Of a stretch of DNA of 64,000 bases, positions 1 through 11,555 are shown piece by piece. This DNA is from Bugulina stolonifera (taxonomy: Eukaryota > Bryozoa > Gymnolaemata > Cheilostomatida > Bugulidae). The stretch's first letter is position 1; every line of letters begins with the position of its first letter. The stretch lies in the NCBI GenBank assembly GCA_935421135.1, contig OW285190.1, positions 5,022,001 to 5,086,000 of the forward strand. The letters are read 5' to 3'. The notes under the pieces are model-generated. The model searched no databases, had not been told where the DNA came from, and saw only the letters and a list, made by a program, of their open reading frames with translations. The position numbers and the translations under genes are program-made.

Positions 1-105
1 ATATCAATGGATTCTGAGAGGTCGGGCCTCTGTACATGGGTATAAAAGGCATTAAAAGACTTAGTAACAATCATGTAACTATATACAATAACATATAGTA
101 AAGTA
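1..105. repeat. Direct repeat, copy 1 (with TATA-like motif)
   Basis: The first ~105 bases recur almost unchanged at 1988-2105 (shared core ATTCTGAGAGGTCGGGCC, then a TATAAAAGG motif). The copy may extend left of the window. The two copies lie about 2 kb apart, as the long terminal repeats of a short retroelement could, but no primer-binding site or polypurine tract is visible, so the element type is open. Confidence 0.55.
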
Positions 106-408
106 CAAGCAGATATATACATGTATGTGCACACAATAGTGAGTGTCAGATGTAGATACGACTTAGCGTACCATTACAATATTATATGTTTTTACATGAT
201 AATACCAGTATATATATATGTATATGCAAAGTTTTGTACATCCATGGTTTGAGTTCATATCAAAAGCGTGTAAAATCTGATTCTCACAGTAGTCAAAAGG
301 AATTTTTGACTGCACCACCTTGATGATTATGTAGCTTTTAGTGGTATAAACATAGTGCTCACACCATTATAGTTGTTTTAATATACCGTTACTCACTGTT
401 ACCAGGAG

Positions 409-790
409 ACATGGTGGTACATGAAGACATAGATAGTGAACACGGAGACATAGATAGTGAAGACGGAGACATAGATAGTGAAGACGGAGACATAGATAGT
501 GAAGACGGAGACATAGATAGTGAAGACGGAGACATAGATAGTGAAGACGGAGACATAGATAGTGAAGACGGAGACATAGATAGTGAAGACGGAGACATAG
601 ATAGTGAAGACGGAGACATAGATAGTGAAGACGGAGACATAGATAGTGAAGACGGAGACATAGATAGTGAAGACGGAGACATAGATAGTGAAGACGGAGA
701 CATAGATAGTGAAGACAGAGACATAGATAGTGAAGACGGAGACATAGATAGTGAAGACGGAGACATAGATAGTGAAGACGGAGACATGGC
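409..790. repeat. 21-bp minisatellite encoding an acidic heptapeptide
   Basis: About 18 near-identical 21-bp units run head to tail (GACATAGATAGTGAAGACGG plus one base). Because 21 is a multiple of three, several frames stay open. The plus frame reads GDIDSED repeats (strongly acidic); the minus frames read LCLRLHY or SMSPSSL repeats. The near identity of the units points to recent expansion or ongoing homogenisation. It could be an acidic linker in an exon, because the plus frame stays open to 1028, but no recognisable domain flanks it. Confidence 0.85.
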
Positions 791-1005
791 AAAAGAACGC
801 GCAGCTGTTACCGTTCCAGATCGACTGGTACAGGAAACAAGAGTGGAGAGAACGGCACCTGGTATGCCTTCTTATGTATGCTGGTATTGTGCTCAGCCGT
901 TTATTGAAAGGAGTGGGTTCTACGTATTACATCTACTACAGGAAGCCATGGCTACACCAGGTACTTTTAGGTCTCATCACTCTCCCTTTTTTTCAGTTAT
1001 TGTGA
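772..1005 (+). CDS. Possible hydrophobic protein fragment
   Basis: The frame leaving the acidic minisatellite reads about 70 residues rich in Leu, Trp, Tyr and Arg, with two hydrophobic stretches (around LVCLLMYAGIVL and HQVLLGLITLPFF) that could be membrane segments. A strong polypyrimidine tract plus AG (ending at 994) lies inside it, so part may be intron. I do not recognise a family. The other plus frame is also open to 1028, which weakens the case. It may be an exon remnant or chance. Confidence 0.2.
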   Translation: MKTETWQKNAQLLPFQIDWYRKQEWRERHLVCLLMYAGIVLSRLLKGVGSTYYIYYRKPWLHQVLLGLITLPFFQLL

Positions 1006-1697
1006 TTCTCCGACTGAGCAACGAATAGAATTTAATAATTAATAATAATTAAATTAAAACAGGCAAGTTGACACATCATGGTTTTATGCCATAATAAGGT
1101 AGAAAGGAAGATTGACTTTTTGACTGAAATAGCTTACATGCCGTTATAACGCTGGTCGTTGGTCATCAGTTATAAGTATCCAATAGTCATCTATGATGGT
1201 TGTTTCCTTTTGTCTAGATTGCTAACTTATTTCTTTCCTCTTTCCGATTGTGTCAGTGCAGAGAGGCATGTTCATGTAGATTGTAGATAATAAAATTTGT
1301 GAAATGAGATGATCTATCACTATCATCTAGTACGAGTATAACCTGCTGTTATGATTACAGCTGGAGGTGTGCTTAGTGGGTGTATATTTACTGAAGTTGG
1401 AGGTACAGCTAGCGGCGAGCTGTGTGATGAAGAGGTACCTGTGCTACAGCTTGAGAGTCACATTTCTATGTACCATCCTAAACAGGCAATTGAGGTAACT
1501 AGTGTATATTGTAATGGTTTCTGTGATTTGGTGCGCTCGTCCTTGGACGACTATCGACCCAGAAATGAAGTGCCTATAAGTGGTAATAGGACTTCGCATT
1601 ACATGAAAGATCGAGCGGTCTCAGTAGCCCAAAAACTACCAGAGACGACCCATCTGGTCCCAAGTCTGACCTTCAGACTATACGTTGGAAGAGAGTG

Positions 1698-1948
1698 ATC
1701 CGACCTAGTAGGCGGTTCGCTAAGCGAATGACCTGACAAAAGGAAGTGAAAGTCTCTGTATCAAGTATAGATGTGTCTTTATTGAAAGCCAAGTGAAGAC
1801 TGAGACCATGAACAGTAAAACAATGCCCTTTATATAGTATAAGGACTTCCGGCCGACGTAGTGTCGGGAAAAGACGACGTGTGGTCGTCCGGAAGTTGCG
1901 CAACAAGATGGCCGCCGGAAGCCCGACCCAAAATGGGTCGGGTTCTAC
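1698..1948 (-). mobile_element. LTR-like segment
   Basis: On the minus strand this stretch starts TGTAGAACCCGACCC, has a TATATAAAG box (about 1833) and an AATAAA signal (about 1777) some 60 bases later, and can be closed at ...GGATCA. That order (TG, TATA, poly(A) signal, CA) is what an LTR shows. No second copy or primer-binding site is seen in the window, so it would be a solo or very old LTR. It could also be an ordinary promoter region. Confidence 0.3.
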
Positions 1949-1987
1949 AAAAGTTGCTAATAATGGTCCGATTCATGTACAAAATGA

Positions 1988-2105
1988 ATATCAATGGATT
2001 CTGAGAGGTCGGGATTCTGAGAGGTCGGGCCTCTGTACATGGGTATAAAAGGCATTAAAAGACTTAGATATAATCATGTAACTATATACAATAATATAGG
2101 AGTAG
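1988..2105. repeat. Direct repeat, copy 2
   Basis: Second copy of the repeat that opens the window. It has an extra internal duplication of the ATTCTGAGAGGTCGGG block at its left end and the same TATAAAAGG motif. Similarity fades after about 2105. Confidence 0.6.
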
Positions 2106-3280
2106 AGTACATGAATTAGTAATGAGTATAATATATGTGGCCAAGTATCGTGTTATCAAAAGTGTAGAAGGAATTTATAAGCTCTTGGTTAATAGAAAAG
2201 TTATTGAATAAAAGCTTTTCCATGTGCTTTATAACAAGGTTAACTGGGTTACTCAGATGACATAGACTGCCTGTGTTTGAGATCCATTTGTGGCTGATGA
2301 CATCATCTGCTGTTGCACTAGCAGACCTTTTTGAATAGCTCTAGGCAAGTACTATTCAACAAGCTATTCAGCCTTTTGATTGGTTTTGGTCAATTTTGGA
2401 AATACTCCCTCTTTAAGCTTGTATGATACTATGAAGACGGTGAAAGAATGAGAATTGGTTGACAGAGTCAGATTTTTGTTGGAAAATCACGTGATTACCA
2501 TATTCGTTGATTATGAGGGTGTAAACCAGCAGGAGGCTATATTGGGCCTGTTACAATAGATTACATAGTCATTTGTTTTAAAATTTCCAGCATGGTACGT
2601 TGTGTTCCCCAGTGACGCAGTACTCTCACAATCAACGGCCCTGGTGATTTCTGCTCACATACACATGTATTATGACCCCTGAACAACCGTATATCACTAC
2701 CATACAGGGGGGTAACTTTCCTGAAAAAGTTGAGGCGGCCAAAATTGGACTGGCTAACAGTAGCGGTGTGGGGAGGGTGTGTGCGGGATGGGGGAAGAAG
2801 GAGGGTGGGGCACCTCCCACAAGAAAGTTTTTGAAAATTCACACAAAAACAGCCATTTTGATGCATATTTGAGCTATATGTGATGGTACAAAAGTACAAA
2901 ATGTTGCATAGTAATCTGCAAATAGTAAACTTCAAATTAGTATACTGCAAAATAGTGCTTCTCTGTTTGGCTTGGCCATGACGTACCATTGTAGTCTTTT
3001 ACATCATTACATGACCTAGGCCTAAAAATGTACACACATTAATAAGAGGGGAAATAGTGCAAATTTAGTTGATGGATAGAGATGGAGAGTGGTATTCTAG
3101 GGTTCCCAAACCCTGAAGAACAGTGTTCGAAGTCGAACAAATGAGATGGGTGGGAACACTGTGCATGCAATCTTAGGGCATTTCCTATTGTTGAATACAG
3201 AATTACAGATGCAGTGATCCTATCTTACAGATGAGATTAGTATTGTCACTGTATAGCTAACAAATTGAGTGAATTACTAA
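2106..3280. other. Intergenic, nothing recognised
   Basis: No supported gene. Open frames here (for example minus 2561-2989) have no domain, no plausible splice structure and a composition expected of non-coding DNA. Confidence 0.6.
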
Positions 3281-3282
3281 AA

Positions 3283-3363
3283 TGAAAAAAGATTGTCCCA
3301 CAGTGGGATTCGAACTCGTGTCTCTATGCATGAAGACCAAGCACGCAACCAACTACGCTATCA
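3283..3363 (-). repeat. tRNA-derived SINE head (pol III boxes A and B)
   Basis: The minus strand carries TAGCGTAGTTGG (box A, 3349-3360) and GAGTTCGAATCCC (box B, 3305-3317) at tRNA spacing, followed by a T6 run (3283-3290) that could end pol III transcription. The acceptor and T stems do not pair well, so this is not a working tRNA. It looks like the tRNA-derived head of a SINE or a decayed tRNA copy. Confidence 0.6.
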
Positions 3364-3598
3364 AATCAGCAGTGGCTTCACGCGAAAATTAGCCATCAAT
3401 ATCATTATACACATAGTAGCATTATTTTCATTAGAGTATGTCTATTTCATGTGGGGCACGGTATCTATGCCTTCCGATATTAGCTTAATTTTTTCTTCTT
3501 TTAACAAAAAGTTCAGGCGGCTAGGGCCGCCTGAGCCGCCTAGATAGTTACGGCCATGCCATAGCATGTGCGTCACTATTTTACATGCCATATAAGTA

Positions 3599-5973
3599 TT
3601 AAAGTGATCATGCAGCCTAGGGGTGTTTTATATCGTTTTAAAGGAAACATCGAGCCCCAGGCAGCTATTTTGAGTGTTTTTTAGGCCAATTTAGTGATAA
3701 AGAAGCATAGAAGCAGAAGCTGAGGACTATTTGGAGGACTATTGCATGTTGTCCTCTCGTGCATTTTGGTGTCAGATAACTCCCAATATTTCACAACTGA
3801 AATCCACTATTACTTTGCGCTTGATGGGTTGTTGACTTTTGACCACAAGGTCAACCACTAATGAGAATGAAATGTGATCAATAACAAAATAACATTGCCA
3901 CAAGTATTGAGTGATTCAAGCCAAATCTTCCTGTGACTATGCTGGCTACAGATGATTCGAGTAAATAACAATATTAGCATTCATTTCAGTGTGGCAGCAC
4001 ATAAATTATCCCTTCACAATAGAAGGGGCATTTGCCAACACCTATGCGGGTAACAAATATGAAACAAATGGCATGCAGCCATCAGGATGTTTAGTAGAAA
4101 CACACATGGGCTAGTGAAAAAACACTATATTTATGCATATCAGGAAGCCAGTCTCTACAAAAGTTGCACTCCATAAACCAAATAGCAGTTGGAAAAACTG
4201 TCCTGATAGTAGAGCATAGCATTTGTTATTTAGATTGCATAGGCCTATAAATAAAAGGGCAGTTTTTCATTTTCATTTGGCATATTATAAACATAAATAG
4301 TACTACTGGTAAGTTTGAATACTATTGCAGAAGTGAAAAATTCAGGTGTTACACCACAACATATGATCCTAGGAAACACTTTCTTCCTTCTGCCTATGTT
4401 TTAGGAATGGAGAATATTATTATCTTCTGTAACCAAAATTATACTGATAGTGATCAAGTAGCATGATGATCGCACATGTTCACTAATACAGTCACCACGA
4501 TAGAAGAAATACAATCAGAGTTCTTTCTTATAACATTCTATGTGGCTACAGGCATAGCATACAGACTAGCTAGCTAACCTATAGTGTACCTGCAGAGACA
4601 GCAGATTTGGTCATCACATAAAATAACAATACTTCTAATATTTATTCAATGGTGTCCAACTTATAAACAAGCACCAACAAAATGGTTTAGTGGTCAGTGA
4701 TGATCTTGTTCTTCTTCCATCCAGTGGGCTCATAATACATGTAATGTACATGTAGTGAGTTATTGGTGATAAAAATTTTTGTGTACATATTTGCCCCCAA
4801 ACCAGAGATTGTGAATGTACCCTGTCAAAAACAAAAATTTAGTAATATAGACACTCAATGTTGTATGAGCAAAACAACAGAGGGATGCACATGTTCTTGT
4901 GAGCTAATATTGGTTGCAATGTACAAAGTTATAATTGCTTATCTATAGCATGTATTAATAATATTTTAACTACAATTTAAATATTCTGTAATTTGCGTTC
5001 ATGTACATGTATATCATGTATAAGGCTGCACACTACATGTTCTATCTGACAGTATCTGTACATAACATGTATAATGTTATTTATGAATCATATTACAAAA
5101 CTATTACAGTATGTTCATGTACATATATTATAAAAATCATGTACTACATGTATACACATAAAAATGTATTATACATGCACTACATGAGTGTATAGCTCAT
5201 GCCTGTACCCCTTAAGTAAGATGCACATGTATGTACATGTATACAACATTATGATTTTTATACATCTGTAAAGCTAATATATGTAATTCATTATAAATAA
5301 CTATAGTAACTATAATAAGTAATGCACATACATGTACATTGCATAACACGCCCATTCAGTTATACACGCATGTGCTAATGGCAGATGTCTTCACCAGATC
5401 CCTTCTTGGGCTGGCAGTGATATGCGTAGTGGCTCATTGATTAGCCAGTGTGGTTGGGAGGAGGCTACCTATAGAGTGCCTAGTGTTAGTAGGACTACTT
5501 CAGTAGAAATTATTATTTTCAATAATGCATGACACATCCTAAGTGATCAGAACAGTAGCCTAGCCACTAACTTGCTTTTGTTGCAATATAGAAAATGGAC
5601 CAATTCATGTACATGTAGGTGGCTGCTAGGGGGTTGAGTGTAGAATAATTAGCAATCCACTCAGTATACCAGCTCTTGTTATCATTGTGGTCAGGGCAGA
5701 ACAGCCTTATGACATTGGTCATATTATTGCATTCTTGTGGTTTGTGTTCTTAGTACAACTTATTTTTAAACAAAAGTAGAGAGATGACAACTTTACATGC
5801 ACAGCCAAAAAACAATTTTTGTGGAAGATAACTCTGAATTACAGATCCATTTTACTATTAAATCTAGTGATAAATGGCTCCATTGAAAAGAGAACTCTTA
5901 AAAATCAGTTTATTTGCCTTGAAAAATGGAGCGCAACGATATATGATAAGCCTAGGGTGCATGATCACTTTAA
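3599..5973. mobile_element. TIR element bounded by TTAA (piggyBac-like, non-autonomous?)
   Basis: The left end reads TTAA-AGTGATCATGCAGCCTAGG and the right end is its reverse complement with one mismatch, CCTAGGGTGCATGATCACT-TTAA. TTAA target sites are typical of piggyBac transposons. The ~2.37-kb interior has no transposase-like frame; it is AT-rich and includes a TACATGTA-dense stretch (4740-5340). Similarity between the ends continues weakly for another ~20 bp (the ATATCGTT region). Called from end structure only. Confidence 0.5.
4740..5345. repeat. TACATGTA-rich low-complexity stretch
   Basis: Dense, irregular occurrences of TACATGTA, ATGTACATG and related palindromes without a fixed period. 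The same motif is scattered through the whole window, so it is a compositional trait of this genome. Confidence 0.6.
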
Positions 5974-5989
5974 CTATATACTGTTGATG

Positions 5990-8020
5990 TTGGTGTAAAA
6001 TTATGAACACTACAATTATGTAAAAGTTTATGCTATTTAATAGTCTAATATAATACAGTATTTACTAACATAAGTTGCATTTTAATATAAAGACTATGGT
6101 TCAGATATTACTTGAATGTATTAACTATCTTGTAGAGCCAGCATAATATTTAATATACACATTTTGCAACTATTTAACAGGCATATTAGACTAAGGACTT
6201 CAGCCTTAATATGGGTAGTTAATGAGCTATCCAACTGATAAATATGAACTTTAATACGTCTAATAACGGGCTATTAACTAATGACCTAACACTGGTCAAG
6301 GAAATGGACTACGATGAACTAACTTATAATCTAATACTGGTCAACAAAATAAGCGGTGATGAGCTCACTGAATTAATGTATGATATCAGCGGCAAGCAGT
6401 ACAAGGACATATGAGAACGACTGTGGACCGCAAGTTCCAGAAATGGCGGCAGAATTGACGTAAATCGGTGACAGTATTAGACTAAGACACCCGTAATTAG
6501 TTACAATACAAAATAATATGTAATATACCATATAACACTTGGACAGTCCAATTGACTTACTAATATAGACCAAAAACTTGTGTTAATAATGACTATTTAA
6601 TTTTGAGGCATATAAAAATCAGCCCCACTAGTAACTCAGCCTCTTTTGACCAGCTCTGTTGACCACTTAGGATCTCAAGACGCATCTACAGACTTATTGT
6701 ATTGTATTGTTTTGTGTATTATTTTATATTGATGGTATTTGTTTTATAGTTATACTTATTCTATGTAGTGATGTAATAAAACCATTATAACATATTATTA
6801 TTTAATTCACACTTTATTCTCTAATGCTAGTTTAGTATTATGCAAGGCATAACCTTGCAGTAGGGATTTGTGCTGCATATAATTAATGCAACATGATGAC
6901 TGCAATGTATAACATGTACTGTTACCATTAATGAACCTTGCCTCATCAATTGAACTAGGGATTGTTGGGTTCGTCTCGTAATGTTGATAAAGGTCGTTAA
7001 TTCACAACAAAATTTTAAAAACCATTTAGACAGCAACAAAATATTCCTGCCGAGTGCAGAGTCGACATTATCTTATGTCTACACACTTATGAATAACCTG
7101 AATGCTGTTAATATCCAGAGTGCTATGTTATTTAACCAATCCGTAGTAGGGGGGGGGGGGGAGGGGGGACAAAGTGCCAAAATACTGTTCCTCCTAACTA
7201 TTTGTTGTTTGTCGTACTTATACCTTGGAATATAAAGTGGTGTATAGTGGATGGCTTTCTAGCCAACTAACAGAACATCACATAATTATGTTAGATATCA
7301 ACATTACATTTCGCTGTGAAGTACGTTTGATGGAAGTGAGTGAAATTGGTGTGGTTGGATGTAGTACATCTAACTGTCACTGTTACTGTTATACTATCAC
7401 TGTTGCAAGGTATATTTGTTATGCCGAGCCCTCAAAGCGTATTTGGTCACAGGGTACTACTTGGGTTTTTTTGTGAATTGAATTCTCATGCAGCTTTATA
7501 TTAAATAGAGTCTATATTGGACATGTAATATTGTCACATAGAAAGTGAATGTCATGGCTTATTGAAATGTGTATGGGTAATATACTAATAGTATTATTTA
7601 TTTTGCAGGAGTTTGACAAAGCTCATCAATCAATCCTGCTGGCCACCATACAGTTGTCTAAAATCTAGATAATTGTAATTCTAGTGGTTTGCATATCAAA
7701 AAGAGTACTGTAGGCAGCATTATCTTCTCCAAAGACATGATGGTGTGGTGGCTCCTTTGAGATTTAATAGAATAAACCCTTGGTAATAAACTGTTGCAAT
7801 TGTGTTTGGTAAATTACAACTGTGTGTAAAGAGAATACAAATAATGTGTGTAAGGAGAATATAATATAATTATGCATAATATTATATATATATAATTATA
7901 TATATGTGTCTAATCTTGTAATTTTGTAAATTGAATTGATGTAAAATATAACTATGTAGTAACTGTAATGTATAGTAATAGTAATAGTAACAATAAAGTC
8001 TTGCACTGTTTGTACCTTTA
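5990..8020. other. AT-rich intergenic, nothing recognised
   Basis: No supported gene. The only clear oddity is a 13-G run followed by a G6 run near 7148-7170. Short open frames are typical of chance. Confidence 0.55.
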
Positions 8021-8023
8021 GGA

Positions 8024-8487
8024 ATGATGAGTCAAACAATGCCAGGGACCTACCAGGACCTGCTCCCAGCAGATTTCACTTCCAGTCAGCCACGCCCATC
8101 AAATGTTATCAATGAAACTATGAGATACATTGTTCCAAAATTCACTAGAAAGGTCGGATGTTATAAAATGATGCCGTTCATGTGCTTATTCACTCGTAAC
8201 TATGATGCTGAACATGTTCACCATTGGTCAAAGGATTTTATGATTGACGGAAAACTCTTCTGCTACTGTTGTGAGCGTTGTTAACAATACTTTTTGTTCT
8301 ATTTACTAGCTCCAACCAAAAGAGGGAGACCAAAGGGGTCCAAAAACAAGAAAACACGGGGGGCTTAGTGCAAAATGTTTTGCTACCTCAGAATCAAGCG
8401 ATGGTGATTGTGATGGAGGTAGATTCTGAGGTAGAATCAGATAATGAAGACGCCCCTATAAGTAAATTAGCAGCATTTCGATTTTAG
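8024..8487 (+). pseudogene. AT-hook-containing protein fragment (two exons)
   Basis: An open stretch from 8024 ends at a possible donor (8270/8271), followed by a ~40-bp intron with a good acceptor (TTTACTAG, ending 8310). Splicing gives a basic segment TKRGRPKGSKNKK, a classic AT-hook (GRP core in Lys/Arg). The frame then stops, while another frame continues with an acidic tail ending in APISKLAAFRF, so there is probably a frameshift near 8365. The ~80 residues before the hook are not recognised. It may be the 5' part of the Myb-like remnant just downstream. Confidence 0.4.
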
Positions 8488-8752
8488 TTCTTTTGGGTCA
8501 GGTTGCCCTATAATACGTGTATGTATTATTATTGAGACATGAAGTGACATACCCGTAAAGGCAGTAATTTATACCAGTGCATTCAGTGCGTTGGTCATCT
8601 TTTGTTGCAGAAATTGTCTGCTATATTATTCTTCAACCAAGACTGTTTGGCAGCCCAAATTTTGATTAGCTTGTGATTAGGGCTCTTGAACAATACTGCA
8701 ACTATGCCATTTTAGTTTCTTAATCTAGACCTAAGAATTTGTATATTTACAG

Positions 8753-9594
8753 ACTCCATTTACCAGCAATGAAACGGAGAAGCTGCTGTACTGGTACGAT
8801 AAATATGGCCGTGTGGCATTATCAAAGGCCAAGAACAACATTGATAAGGAGGTTTAAACGGCAATGAGGAGTTCTATAAATGGTGTCTTTAAAACAAGGT
8901 GAGATATTGCTTCGTTCATTGCATATCTCATCTCTGTCGCACCCTAGGCAACTGTACCATATTTATACCGAAGAGATTTGCATATCCTACTATTTCAAGC
9001 ATAATTATTTCTTAGATACACCAAGGAACAGATAAAAGTAAAGTTTTATAACATAAAACAGGCCTACAAAAAGCTATTAGGCAAAATAGCATCTTAGGAA
9101 ATGAACCGGTGAGTATAATTTAGCATGTGTAGTAATTGTATGAAATAAAAGGGCACTGGCTTGCCACCTGACCCAAGTCCAACCCGGCAACATTTTATAA
9201 ACAAAGAGCGCATAATTTCTCATGATTCAAATCAAATTATAGGAACATGTAATTGGAATACGATGTACAACTTTTACTACAATAAATTGTACTACTTGTT
9301 CTATAACCTTTATTTTTTAATATCATACAGTCGGACTTTTAGTTCTTTGAGCAATGCACCAAAGCCTTCGAGAAAGATAGGGATGCTAACCCCTTGTCAT
9401 TGGTTGACAGTTTGATACCCACACTATCTGATGTATCGACAGCGCCATGTGGTGAAGAGGAGAGGCCTCGAGAAAGACGGCGTCAGACCCGACATAGTCA
9501 AGAGGAGAGGATGCGGTACGAGAAGAGGGAGTGGAGGGAGAAGTTCCTGACAACACTGAATGTTTTGGTAGCCAAGCTGCCTGATCATAGTTAA
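8753..9594 (+). pseudogene. Myb/SANT-like DNA-binding protein remnant, three exons
   Basis: Three exon-like pieces with good splice signals: 8753-8898 (TPFTSNETEKLLYWYDKYG), 9016-9108 (YTKEQIKVKFYNIKQAYKKL) and 9331-9594, which is rich in charged residues and ends at a TAA. The first two resemble the helix-turn-helix modules of Myb/SANT-like proteins carried by Harbinger-type transposons or domesticated from them. In-frame stops break it (TAA after NNIDKEV; TAG after exon 3 starts SDF), so it is a pseudogene. The last exon carries an Arg/Glu-rich coiled stretch (EEERPRERRRQTRHSQEE). Confidence 0.55.
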
Positions 9595-9599
9595 TTTTC

Positions 9600-10060
9600 A
9601 TCATCATCAATAAGCATTTCGATAAATACAGTCAAATAAAGTCAAATGTTATAGATTAATTCTAAAAGGCCTCTATAAACATGCTTGATATTATTATCTC
9701 CGAAAAAAAACCCACACTTTTCATAGAAACATGAGTATCAAAACAGCTAGACAGTACTCAATTGTGCCAAGTGTCGACAACCATCATTTCGCTTTTCAGT
9801 ATTATAGCTGGTCACCAATGGGTGAAATCCAATAGTCTTTTCTCTGGTGGTCTCACGTGGTCCAATTTTAGACTGCATCAGGAGGCAAGTAGCAGCATGG
9901 CAGCGTGGCAGCATGGTTAAGTCACTGTGAGAGATACTGTGGGTGAGAGCATGTGTATCCAACCGATCTGCTGTCATACATGCTGAGGAGCAATGCTGCT
10001 AGTGTTCATGGAAGAATGATGGTCGGCAAGGTGTCTAGGTGGGACGTCTCTAAAAGTGTG
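9600..10060. other. Intergenic, nothing recognised
   Basis: No open frame with family resemblance. A short GCAGCATG-type repetition lies near 9890-9915. Confidence 0.5.
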
Positions 10061-10079
10061 TTAACAGCAGAGCACGCCA

Positions 10080-10205
10080 TACCTCGGTAGGAAGCGTGGC
10101 ACCAGTTTGTCAACTATCAACTCCAAGAGGGAGAGTCAGTTGATGTGTACCTTAAAGGCATTCGTCAGGCTATTTCCTCAGTCGTAACTGTTAGTATCGG
10201 TAGGC
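10080..10205 (+). mobile_element. Gag-like retrotransposon fragment
   Basis: One frame reads EAWHQFVNYQLQEGESVDVY followed by LKGIRQA, preceded by an in-frame TAG. The pattern W..F....L..GESV..Y...I is typical of the capsid-like region of Ty3/Gypsy gag proteins. Nothing else of that element is clear nearby, although Arg-rich open frames at 11200-11420 may be related. A short decayed fragment. Confidence 0.35.
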
Positions 10206-11555
10206 ATCGTGCATTATAAGGCTATTTTTACGATTAATTATTGTACAAATGATCGATCAGTTATGAATAATATATCAAAAGATAGCTCAGAAACTGAACT
10301 TTCTAGCCCTGTAGATAGTATTGGGCTTGCAACAACCCCTTCCTCAATATTGACAGTTTTCTTTCAATTTTATTTGCCAGACAATGAGGCTATGCTAATT
10401 ACTTTACAATATGACCCTTGACAGGAGCTAGTGTAACCAACAAGCACTTGATGTTATCAGTTGTGGTCACAAAAGTGATGACTTTTCCAGTAGGCTCAGT
10501 GCCAACAACTTCACTATACATGGGCAAATAATAAATATTATTATTCTGTAGATCTACCTGCCTATTTTGCATGAATGATGGAATTATGATATAACTCTAA
10601 TACAGGACATTATTGAAATGCAGCAGTTTCAATACCTCCACATTGTCCAATTATTATTTTGAAATGTTGATAATCTCCAATGTGCTGCTATTATTTCCAT
10701 TACTATGATATCAACATACTTTCTTTGGCAAACCTGGAGTGTGTTATGTAATAATTGTGTAGATAGGCTATAAATAAGCATATACATGTACCTACATATT
10801 GTATTATGTTAGTAAGCAAAATACCTACAAATTGTAGATTTGGTTGATCTACATCCATTGTTAGCCTGGATTCCAGCTGCAGAACTTGGGCATGGATATG
10901 TGTATGCATGTATGTTCTGCATGTACATGTATATGCATGTTACTTGTAGACTGCATATTATTCCCCCAAGTTCTCCAGCTAGCCTCCAGTAAATTCCTCT
11001 TACATGCGCTTTATAACAAGAAATTTCTGCATATAAATGTATGTTCTGCATACATTGTTCTGTTCTGAATTTTATTGCTTTTTAATGTTTGGCAGCCTGA
11101 ATTTGAGGGGTCGAAATAGTAATCAACTCTGCCCATGGGCAAACCAGGTGCAGTGACGAATGCCTTTAACAGGCTTTAGAGTTTTTAGATTCATTGAGAG
11201 GCTACCAGTCTGAGTGGTCGGTGAGGGGGCTTAGACTGGATTTTGGGACACTGTTGTCCCGGGTGCGAGGAAAGCTCAGATCGGAGGAAAGCTCAGATCG
11301 ATGAGGGCAGTTGGAGGGCGTGATGAATCAGCACAGCCGCCTGTAGCTGGCCCTACTACTGCGTCTTTAGCTGGCCTACTACTGCCTACTACTGCGGGTA
11401 AGCAGGACAGCAATGCTTTCACTGTGTGGGGTCCACACCAAGGGTGGGTAAGGTGGATAAAGCCTAAAGCCCACTATAGATTGCCCTTGGCATTTGCTTA
11501 CCAGCCATCTTTTTTATTTCCATACATGTTTGCTGGTGAAGCACTACGAACGATA

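Noticed and set aside
2561..2989. 142-codon minus frame
   Set aside because: No family resemblance, and the plus strand of the same stretch is also open. Composition is that of intergenic DNA.
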